Below, piece after piece: positions 32,601-44,600 of a stretch of 64,000 nucleotides of DNA; within the stretch, counting starts at the first letter, position 1; every line of letters begins with the position of its first letter. Under the pieces are notes generated by a model. The model had not been told where the DNA came from. It saw nothing but the letters and a program-made list of their open reading frames with translations, and searched no databases. The position numbers were made by a program, and so were the translations under genes. Source of the stretch: Ostrinia nubilalis (taxonomy: Eukaryota; Arthropoda; Insecta; Lepidoptera; Crambidae); the NCBI RefSeq assembly GCF_963855985.1, contig NC_087109.1, forward strand, positions 7,212,001 to 7,276,000. Reading direction: 5' to 3'.

Positions 32601-35600
32601 TGCACCTCCCCAACACGCAAAACCTCCTAGCTTAGCAACCCCACCCTTCTATTGAATTGCCCACGCGTGGCCCTCCCCCCGAAACTTCTGGTACGAACTC
32701 TCCTGCACCTCCCCAACACGCAAAACCTCCTAGCTTAGCAACTCCACCCTTCTATTGAATTGCCCACGCGTGGCCCTCCCCCTGAACTTCTGGTACGAAC
32801 TCTCCTGCACCTCCCCAACACGCAAAACCTCCTAGCTTAGCAACCCCACCCTTCTACTGAATTGCCCACGCGTGGCCCTCCCCCCGAAACTTCTGGTACG
32901 AACTCCTGCACCTCCCCAACACGCAAAACCTCCTAGCTTAGCAACTCCACCCTTCTACTGAATTGCCCACGCGTGGCCCTCCCCCCGAAACTTCTGGTAC
33001 GAACTCTCCAGCACCTCCCCAACACGCAAAACCTCCTAGCTTAGCAACCCCACCCTTCTATTGAATTGCCCACGCGTGGCCCTCCCCCCGAAACTTCTGG
33101 TACGAACTCTCCTGCACCTCCCCAACACGCAAAACCTCCTAGCTTAGCAACCCCACCCTTCTATTGAATTGCCCACGCGTGGCCCTCCCCCCGAAACTTC
33201 TGGTACGAACTCTCCTGCACCTCCCCAACACGCAAAACCTCCTAGCTTAGCAACCCCACCCTTCTATTGAATTGCCCACGCGTGGCCCTCCCCCCGAAAC
33301 TTCTGGTACGAACTCTCCTGCACCTCCCCAACACGCAAAACCTCCTAGCTTAGCAACCCCACCCTTCTATTGAATTGCCCACGCGTGGCCCTCCCCCCGA
33401 AACTTCTGGTACGAACTCTCCAGCACCTCCCCAACACGCAAACCCTCCTAGTTTAGCAACCCCACCTGTCTGTTGGATTGCCCACGTTTGCCCCTACCTG
33501 GCAGGGGGGACGGGACGCTTAACTTCTTTCTTGACCCAATTTTGCTGGAGGATACCGGATGTGTTTTGAGTAGTGAAAATTGACGCAGTTTTTTGGGAAA
33601 ACCACAGTACAACTCCAGATCCCCCCTTTGCTAGACATTTTATAAGTCGCGGGTACCTTTTCATACACCCCCAACCCTTTTCTTATGAAAATAGTAGATA
33701 GTTAATCAAATAATCAAATTAACGATTAATGATTATGATTAATTAATCTTAATCAAAATTTTTGATTAATGATTAATTAATCATAATCAAAAAATTTTGA
33801 TTATGATTTTAATCATTAATTTTTAATCATTAATCAGATTAACTTTTTAACAACACTGGCTCACAGTGACAAAAAACATAAGTTCAACGCCATTTATAAA
33901 AGAACTAATGTTTTTACACTTGTTTCTTGATGGGGTTATCCTCACGTTGGCAAAAACTACTAATTCACACGTCATTGACAGAAGAAGTGGTATTCTTAAG
34001 GTTTTTCTTGAAGAACTCATGCTGTTTTGGCTATAATTTTGGCTACTAACTATCATAACAACGTCGTCGACCATTTTGGATGCTTAACTCCTCAAAAATA
34101 TACCTAAACTAGAAATAATTTTACTGGAAGCTTTTATACCAAAGTTTTAGCATTCACTTTGTTATTGGCAGCACTGGTGGAGGAATCGATACCGTAGTTT
34201 ATTTTCGCGTGATGATGCTTTCAGTATCAGGCTAAGAATAGAAGAAAATTACCTAACGAATACGTTTACCAAACAGAGAGTAAGTATACTTGAACAATAT
34301 AAATGTAGAGATAGCTTATTTAGTTACCCTTAACTGACGTAGGATTGTGGAGAAGAATACTTTTATACAAAAAATGGGGGATGTATGTTTAGACGGGTTC
34401 AAGTAAGGGATATAAAAGTTGAGCATCATAGCTGGACTTCACAAATGTTAATAAAAACTTTTTGTGACAAATGATATCTAGACGAAGCCTCGGGCAGAAC
34501 TGGTACTTGTATTAAACGTTATCACATGTCTATACAGTGTGAGTCACGTTAAAGTGTACATATGAAAATAGATGAAACTAGACCTATTTTTATCGACAAA
34601 AAAGAGGTCAAAAAATTTTTGAGATTTTATTTTAATTTTTTATAGAATTTTTTTTCTTCCAATTACTTATTGTAAAGAAAACGTTATAACTTTTAAACTA
34701 AGCGGTATATCCTGACAAAAAATAAAAACAGTAATAATGCTAAATAACAGACGATACTAAAAAAATACATAAAATACACAAAAAAGGCCAACAAATAAAA
34801 AAAATGATTCTTTTTGAAAAAAAATCTGCTTTTAAATTCGTGTTTTTTTGGTTATTTTTTAAATTTCTTCAAAAAATGCCCCTATAACCGGTGGTTTTTA
34901 CTACTTTGTATTATTCTCTATCGTATTACCTTCGTAAAACCAAAAATCGCATGTCTCTATCCCTATCACAACATTTGCAATGATCGTTTGAACTAAGCCT
35001 CTCCGGGCGCGCTATTCAACGCTTCGTTAACAACGAAACTGAAAATGGCTCTAGATTTGTAATTTAGATAAAGACAAGTTAAAGTTCAAATATAAACAAA
35101 AGATTTCGAAGTAAAATAAGCATTTTAGTTAAAATTTAAATTTTCTCTACCTGCAGCGGAGAATAATGTTGTGGCAGGCCTTTGTTCAAACGCTCATAGC
35201 AAATGTTGTGATAGGGATAGAGACATGCGATTTTTGGTTTTACAAAGATAATACGATAGAGAATAATACAAAGTAATAAAAACCACCTGTTATAGGGGCA
35301 TTTTTTGGAGAAATTTATCAAATAACCAAAAAAACACGAATTTAAAAGCAATTTTTTTTCAAAAAGTATCATTTTTTATTATTTGTTTACCTTTTTTGTG
35401 TATTTTATGTATTTTTTTAGTATTGCCTGTTATTTAGCATCATTACCGTCTTTATTTTATCAGGATATACCGCTTAGTTTCAAAGTTATTACGTTTTCTT
35501 TACAATAAGTAATTGGAAGAAAAAAAATTGTATAAAAAATTAAAAAAAAAACTCAAAAAGGTTTTGACCTCTTTTTTGTCGATAAAAATAGGTCTAGTTT

Positions 35601-38600
35601 CATCTATTTTCATATGTACACTTTAACGTGACTCACACTGTATTCATAGATGGATGATAATGTAATGTTTTTATCTATCCTTTGTGTAGTGGCTGTCGTA
35701 AATTCTTTGCTGCGATTGTTAGAACTGATTTATTTATAAACTCCAACAAGTACAGCTGCTAAAAGCAAACCCAAGTAAATATAAATGAGGAGAAACGACA
35801 ACAGCAGGATGCATTAGTGAAACGAAGCCATTCGTAAAAATAAGGCTGATACAGAACTTAAAAAGATTTTCCAATAAGAAGCAACTTACTAAAGAAATCG
35901 TTACCTTAATGAGGGCTATTAATTTGTTCTTAATTTGACTTTACTCATCAGTGGCGGTAATTGATACAAAATTTTAATGCGATATAATAGCCCTCCTACT
36001 ATATTTTATGTATAATCATTGATGGAAACGAGGACCATAAAGATCGGAAATGGAAAATTCTCTTTTTATATCTGTTTCTTTTTACAATGTGGTGTGCAAT
36101 AAAGAGTATTTATTATTATTATTATTATTATCAACACAAGGCCCGCGAAAAACCTTGTTTATTCATATCTTATGGCATTACTGTTCCTACAGAAACTGTG
36201 TCTCTATTTATTGTTTGCTCTGAGATAAGGAGATTGCCAAATCCAACAGAGATATTTAAATTACATTATTTATTTTCGCTATTTTAATCCCATCACTACG
36301 ATTATCTTTTTGGGAGAAGGATTTTATCATTGCCCTATGATGACTTGCGAATAGTTGCAGGTAGAGATTTTTGCCCCCCATTGCCTGTAAACATTACTAT
36401 GAGGTCTCACAGTGGACGTGGACGCACAGGGTAACACACGAACCAATCACAGAGCTCTATTCAACGCTGTGCGTTCGATTTGCTGCTTCACTTAAGCAAG
36501 CATCGTTTGTGAATACGGGCATAAATGCGACAAGTTGAAGATTCATTTATTTATTATTTATTTATGACTAGAACGGTAGTACCAATTAAACTATTTAAAC
36601 AAGTAACAAAGTAAATGGTGCGAGTTAGGGAAGGCCTATGTCCAGCAGTAGAAGAGCTTATATGTCCAGCATAATATGGGTATTTCTTATGAAATCTCAA
36701 AATTTGAGATTTTATTTAAATTTCTTTTTTTTTACATAAACTTAGATATTTTTTGCAGAGATCAGAAAAGTTACTTTTAAAGATCTGTCCAGGGGTATTG
36801 GTCTTCCATATTTTTTTATATTACCTATAAAAAATGAGGATTTAAAAAATTAATAAATGAGGGAATGATTAACGGAGTGAGGGAATGATTTATTATTATA
36901 TTATAGTAAAAAACAACATGTACAAATGGCATATTGGCATGCTTTAAGTTTTGACAAGTATTTCAGGTATTCACTAGTCTAAGTTTTTACTTGAATTTTC
37001 GCTTTTTCCTTTAAATATTTTAATCTTTCTTTTTCCCGCAGTTTTTTCAAAGATTCAGTATTATTTTTCATTTTTCTCGCCTTTTTCTATCGTACTCTTT
37101 CTTTTTTATTTATTTTTTTGCATCACTCAACTTCTTTTGTCGTGCTATTTTGCTTCCACATACATGCACCTCTTTTAAATTAAATACCAGGAAATACAAG
37201 TTACATGAAATAAATAAGCCTAGGCGCAGACCATCGATTTTTCGTCGGCCGATAGTTTAGTCGGGCAGTTAATCAGTATGGGCATGTATGGAAGTTCGCA
37301 CATTACGCCGATTTGATTTGGCCGACTAAATAGTTGAATACGATTCCCAACTGCCTTCCAACTAAAGTATCGTCCAACTATCGGTCGATAGCTTGATCAG
37401 ACGGCGCTCCTCTACGCGCGCGCAGACTGGCCGATTTTTCGTCGTCCAACTCGGCCGATAGCTTCAGTTTGCTCCTCGTTTTTGGCGGGAAAGGTTATTA
37501 TTACTAATTAATTGATTTAACTAGTTATTACTCTCGATTTCACTTTTTCATGATCATTTCCCTTTCATCATCATCATTTCAGCCACAGGACGTCCACTGC
37601 TGAACATAATCCAATGACTTCCACATCGCACGGTTGGTCCCGGCCTGCATCCAGTGCCTTCCTGCTACCTTTATCAGGTCGTCGGTCCACCTTATGGGTG
37701 GACGTCCCACGCTGCGTTTTCCGGTACGCGGCCTCCATTCCAGAACCTTGTTGCCTCATGCCGTCAGTTCTGCGTACTATGTGCCCTGCCCACTGCCACT
37801 TCAGCTTGCTAATCCGTCGGGCTATGTCAGCGACTTTAGTTCGTTTACGGATCTCTTCATTTCTGATTCGATCTCGTAAAGAAACACCGAGCATAGCCCT
37901 CTCCATAGTACGCTGTGCAACTTTGAGCTTCTGTATAGGGTCTATAGTGAGAGGCCACGTTTCCGAGTCATCACAGGATGAACACGGACAAAACGAAGAT
38001 TATGTCGAACGTCCATGTTGCGCTCGATTCTTGAGATTGTTGACAAGTATGTCTACCTCGGACAAACGATTCAGCTAGGTAGGTCCAATTTCGAGAAGAA
38101 GGAGGTCAATTTCCTTTTCATGATGTATAAATTTGAGATGATTTTTATTAAACTTTTATCTTTTATGTAACAATCTGAATTTCGAGCAGTTGAAGCCGCA
38201 GGCATGAGTTAATTTGGTATATAAAAAATTATAATATTTCTGGGAAACATTCTACGCGACTGATCACTTCAACAGCTCTCTATCGAATGAAGCAATCGGC
38301 CCGATTTTAAATCGGCGGTCTGCGCACCCACGCCCGATTCAACCGTTTAGTTGAATCAGTGTGAGCACTGAGAGCCCAACCCGACTAAACTATCGGCCGA
38401 CTAAAAATCAACGGTGTCTAAACAATCTAAAAAACCGCAGATTACTGGATAAATCATTCCCTCACACGACCGTCATTCCCTCACTGCACTTAGAAGTGAG
38501 GAAATGACTGTGAGGGAATGACGAATTTTAACTTAAGCTACAAAAACACCGACACATAACCTCAATTTGCTTGTTACATTTTTAATATGTATTTTACTCC

Positions 38601-41600
38601 CAAAAACGCATAAAACCAACAAATTTTAATGATAAATATTAAAATGCTTAATACATTAATGTAACGTGAGGTAATGATCGTCATAAATTTAACTTTTAAC
38701 AATTTTACGCAAATTATTTTTTTACACGAACTAACCTACTGTTGAGAAGAAATTGCCATTTTGAATCATTTGAGAGTGTATCCAGGTACTAAAAACTTAA
38801 AGTTGCGTTACTAAATATCCTTTGACACATTCAGAAATCGAATATTCGTAATAGGATGAGGGAATGATTTTATTTGGCGGGACACATTTAAAATCGAATC
38901 ATTGTTTTTATACATTTGTTGTTGTAAGATGAAAGCTTTTATGGACAATAACAAACATCTTTCTTACATATTTGCATAATTTTATTATTAAAAATATTGA
39001 TATATTTCAAGTTAATAGGCATTTTAGTAATAATTTTGGACTAAGGGACAAGGTGAGGGAATGATTTTCACGGTAATAAAGTAGCCATATCTTTTTTTTC
39101 TTTAGAGGTAATACGTTTTCTTTTTATGCAATAGTGGTATAGGCAGCGTACATTCAAATAAAAAAAAGACTTATGTAATTTAATGCATGTGACTCGGCAC
39201 TAATGGCTCGGGAATCAAATTTCGCAATTTGATGAGAAATACCCATATAGCATAGCCTGTTGATGATAAAACAATAATTATTAGTGGATACCCAGTAAAT
39301 GTTTTTGCTCTCCTTACAAATGACCCTTGAAAAGAATAGAAGGAAACAGACAACAATTAACCTACGATTCGCCATGCTAACCACACGACGCGCGACGGTC
39401 GAAACGACCTTATTATCGCATCTAGCGCGTTCGCGCATCGTGAATACCTAACATTTTCGTGGTCATTTATTTACTGGACGGGGAATACCTATCTGTCTAT
39501 TCTTACAGTGTTGTGTAATGCTTCGCACAGATGCCCTTAAAAGTTAAGGTATTTTAGGTATGCATACCTAAACCACATCAAGCTTCGAGTCTACTTTATT
39601 GAGTTAACACAGACGAAATCGCGGGCTAAGCTATTATTTGTTAATAAACATTTTACTAAATAATTATCAACAACAATTCTATCATTATCATCGAAATTAT
39701 GATCATGAAATCGAAAACGTAAAGTCGTTTTAACTGACTTCAAAGCAGAGGTTCTCAATTCGACTGTGTTTTTATTTTTATTATAAGGAAGTACTTAAGT
39801 AAATTCAATCTTGACAAGTACATTTTACAAGATATCGATCACAACCCCAAATACATCAAAGATCCAACCAAAACCTACGCACCATACTATCTATCTATCT
39901 ACCTACTATCTCTACATGATACACGCTTTGCTTTACAAGGCCGACATTGATTAATTTTCGGCTTCCAAATACAATAGTGAAAGAAATGATCGCTTCACTA
40001 GTTCTTGCTTACTGATTTGCTTGAAGCCTTTCAGGAAAATTGGTATATAGGAAGTCTTTTAAGTTGTAGATATCTATGTAACTGGTAAATGATTGATGCT
40101 TTTTAGTCATCCTCATCAGGTTAATTTTAGTATTCACGGCAAAAGCACTACCTAACGCCTGTTTCCCATATTCAATCCTTGTCCAAATCTGGCGAATTAA
40201 TTTTGACAGTTGACGGACGGATTTGAATTATGATTGAATATAAAACTGATAAAACCATCTAATGCAAAAATGGAAGATTCGGCCAGCCACACTCCACGCT
40301 AGTCAGACGGGGAATGTCTAATGTTCGCATATTGTCCCTTAATAGCCTCTTACGACATCCAAAAGAGTGAGAGTAGTCCTTCTACTCTGCATGCCGCAAT
40401 GAACATTATTATGATATTTGCACCCGAATTTCAGTGAACATTAAGGCAACTATGTAATAAATCTAAAGCCTGTAAATTGAAATCAGGATTTGTGTGCTCG
40501 ACAAACAAAACCTCAAACGACCTCTTACAGGTCTTGTCTAATAATAACCATAGGTTTTCGCATAATTTTCTTTTTATGTGTAAAAAAAAATGACCCGTCC
40601 GTCTAACGCGACGCAGATCACGTGTTTCATAGTTATTAATCATGGAAACCTTGAATAGGCGGGGTTAAAAAACTCTGCTTCGACCAAAAACTGGTAAATT
40701 GATTTTACGATTCATTTTTAATTAAGATCAAGGTGCAATTGGGTCATTCCATCGTTTCGGGTGTTACGTTCGTACACACATATTCAACAATTTCTTGTAT
40801 TTTGAAATAGTATTTTAATAATATTAGTGCCTTAATCTGTCCGTTTTTAGTTGTTTTATCTAAATAATAAAGTTTGTGCAGCTTAGAATGTAGGATAACG
40901 AAAATATGAGTCGAAAAGTGTGCGTTTCGGGCGTTACGAGATTTTGACTCTATGTTCTGACTGTTGCTGCATTTACTCGAAATTTAGCGAATTTTCTTAA
41001 GGAATCATACCTAAAACTTACAGGACTTCTAAAGTATGAAATTTGCAAACCATGTAACATACAATCACCGTTACATAAAACGTTTTACTATTTTTTTATA
41101 ATTTTTTTCTTTGTTTCGGGTATTACAATGGTTCTGTTTCGGGTGTTACGAGTACGAAAATGCAACGCGTTTTATCGATAAAATCGGTGTTTTATTAGTC
41201 TCTAGGTACTACAAAATAAGGAGTACAACAAATAAACACAAATAGAGCGAATTCTGGTTTGAAATTACGAAGCAGCTTTTCTTAAATAATATACAAAGTT
41301 CAAGTTTAATTTTTCCTCAGAATATAGCTTTTTCTATTGTTTTTGGCTTGAAATAGCATTACTTTAATTTCTAATTACGATATTTAATGGAAATGTCAAA
41401 CATCGAGGCTTTTTAGCAATACCTTAATTTTAGTGTTAAGTCGACATTTCAAAAATATCTTAAATAGAGAAATATGACTCCTTTTCCGACGCCAGCGCTA
41501 GTGGGAGGTCGAAGGACACTCACAGTAATAATTTTTGACTTCTCCAAGCAATATACACACATTATCGACATATAAATAAAAATGTAATACCCGAAACGTT

Positions 41601-44600
41601 TCGGGTGTTACAGTTTTTAATCAAGAAAGAAACATACTAAATTAGTATCATGCTCAGATATTAGTTAGTATTTGAAATCATTACTACCATGCCCTTACTT
41701 TTACCAAATATTGTTATCCTAATCCATGTGTAAGGTACAATAATAAAACAAATACCTGTTTTTTTGTTTCGGGTGTTACATCGCCGAAGTAACAAGAAAA
41801 CACACTTAAAACTTGATGATTATCAATTTTTTTGGGACTATGGCGCTATCTACCAATACTATGATAAATACCCTCAAATCTTATAGTGGCAAAACGTTTC
41901 ACAGATTGATAGTTTTTTTTTAATCGTATTACCAATAATAAGAGAGAAAATGATCATTCAGACAGTTGACTTAAGTATAGACTTTGAAGACTAATAACTT
42001 AAAAATTACTTGTTTCTTGCAGATTATTTTTGTTGCACATTATAATTTGAAATGTTTACTTTCAAAATTCATCAGATTTAATGCGAAAAGAACATATTTA
42101 GTTTTTAACCCTCGGTAACATTTGTCATGGAATGACCCAATTATGTAGAGCAGGCGTAGTTTCCTCATTTTTATTTTAAAAGCTAAACAATATTAAAAAG
42201 AGCTGTCGCTTATTACGAACTAAAAACTACATAAAATCTATTTTACTCATACTTAGGTGTGCACACATTATACGTATGTTTAACAGTGACTAAGGAACCT
42301 GATCAAAAGAACATCTCCTTTACATGAGTATGACGTTGCGCGTGGGGAAAGCATGATAGAAAAATTATCCCTTAAGGCGCCCAAACTAGCTAATTGTGAA
42401 CTTTATTATAATTTCTTTTAATTTGAAATGCAATCACTGTAATTGTAAACTCAATCTTTATAAGTCGGTAATGTATGTACCTAAAGAGAGATACTACCCC
42501 ACAGTTGGGGTAAGTAAGGGCTGTGCCCTGCTTTGATTTGACATTTTAAAGCGATTGCTCTATTTGATTGACAATTTGAAAAACATCAAACGAGCCAATA
42601 CAAAGTTGAATTCAAATTATCAAAAATATTACGTTTGGTGGTAAATTCTACTGGTAGCATTACTCTCAATCGCGACCAGTTTCGTTGCTACTAGCTTATT
42701 ACGATGCAAACACTCGTATCGGGCACAACACATCCTAACCATTTATTATCGTCCTTGCAGGTATGCACATGCATACTTAGGGCTGCCAAGATGTTTAATC
42801 TAAGAAATCTTATAATATTCATTCATCTCACATATTTTTAATAGCGCATACGATTTTCGCAATATAAAAGAAATTCGAAAGCTAATTGGTTGGGATCTTA
42901 ATCCTTCAAAAATATGTTTTTAAAGAGAGCAATTTATAAAGAGACATAGGTAATCGATCTAGCTAGAAACTAACTTTGTCTGAGTTTGTCTAGAGACAGA
43001 AATAATCAAAATAATGCAAATGCGACTGTCTTACGTTCAGAGAATTTGGCTATTCCCAAAGGAAAGCTCAACCAGTAGTGAAAAGGGAAAACTACGAAAA
43101 GCAAATAGGTACCTAGCTAGAGTTCAATGCGAACTTTACGAGGACATTACCCGCACTTCATTGCCAAGGAATATAAACCTAAGTAACTCTAGCTATTTGT
43201 TCCTAGGCTTCATTTTATTTGACTGTAAAGAAAAAGCGCGCGTTTTTTACGAGCTTTTATTTTGTTTTTGCCCGGTGGGTCGGCTAACTAAAATCAAGTG
43301 TTTGACCATTTAATTCATAAATATATTGGAACAACGCAAATTGGGGTAAAGTTGTATGGAATGGTTTGGATTTTGTTGGACCATTACAATATTATGAATT
43401 TTTGTACGAAAGAAACCGTTTGGAATTTAGGATACCTACGCATAAGTTACCTACTTCAATAAACTCTTGTTAGATTTTAAACTTTCGCGTTCCATTTCAA
43501 CTAAAATAGAAAGACACGTTCTTAAAAATGTTGCCAACCCTAATAATAGGCAAACGGATATTGGTGAAGCAGTGTAACATAACGTAATGTATAGTAAACA
43601 TTCATGTATACAAATTGTTAGACAGAAGAGACGCTAAACCAAATGGAAAACTAGATCATTAGTTTATTGTTCCATGCACACTATAACTAATATCTACTTA
43701 AACTTCAACTAACAATTTAACTAGTCGACTTAATCAAATATGTATGAGTATGTAGTAGGCATGTATAGATGACATGTGCCTTTGCCACCTGCTAGTACAA
43801 AAAGTAATACCTACTTACACACCCAAATTTTTTTTTAAGGTCAAACATGACATACTTTTTTCTGTGTTTACCCTACTTTAGATAACATTGTTATTGCTCT
43901 TTGTTACAATTATTTTCTAGTTATTTGCGGACTTTACGATATTGACTAAAGTACTTATTCTCAAGTAGACATTGAAGTAAGTCTACAAAGCACTAGTATT
44001 TTCATTTGAATGTCAATTTAACATGTGTTATTTAGTGGTTTATTGTAATGTGACTAGTTATTTATTAGCAACAATTAACGATAAACCACAATGATAACTG
44101 TAAATTGAGTAACTCTATTTCGTAAGTATTCATTGGAATCAACATAATTTCAAAGCAATTGGTACCAACATTCCGTTGGACCAATATACCAAGTTACCAT
44201 TAACTTTTATTCTGTTTAACAATCCTCGTCTTGTGAAATCTAAAGAAATTACTAGCCCTTGGTTGCAAAAGTTTCATTTACACCTTATTCTTTGTGTGTG
44301 CAATGCGTAAACTTAATAATTACACACAAATAACAAACATGTGTCATTGTTTGCATTTTACCTAAACGCGGCGCGTGTTACAATTACGTTACTTATCAAT
44401 CAATATTATTATCGTACATAATTTCTATACTGGTTCATTGAACTCGTAAATTTAAAGTAAACGAACCTTCATCAATAGATCCGTCAGCCAATTCCTTACG
44501 TCCTCAGCGGCTGTTGTCGTCTCTGGCATCAGAGTGGACGTAAATTCCGGTATCATCGTGCTGATCTCCGGCAAAATAGTCGTCATGTCAGGGAAAACTG

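Larger units (their letters stand above)
36674..39249. mobile_element. 2.6-kb inverted-repeat element with recurring GAGGGAATGAT motif
   Basis: ATATGGGTATTTCTTATGAA at the left is mirrored at the right end with two mismatches over 22 bases. Inside, GAGGGAATGATT or its complement recurs near both ends and in the middle (about 36859, 36880, 38458, 38474, 38512, 38858 and 39056). A MITE (from 37,221) and a twin-primed LINE (37,566-38,110) have inserted into it. No transposase frame. Superfamily not determined. Confidence 0.65.

Noticed and set aside
31800..33495. CRISPR array
   Set aside because: The repeat is a continuous 103-bp unit without variable spacers, in a eukaryotic genome and inside a hAT element.
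34814..35372. Mirrored frames coding CPYNRWFLLLCIILYR on both strands
   Set aside because: They are the two arms of a palindromic element; hydrophobic text comes from AT-rich sequence, with no domain or conserved start.
37614..38078. 154-codon plus-strand frame
   Set aside because: Mostly the antisense of an RTE LINE C terminus, joined across the inversion junction to a sense fragment.
43014..43313. 99-codon plus-strand frame starting MQMRLSYVQRIW
   Set aside because: No family resemblance, no splice sites in a consistent arrangement, AT-rich intron.
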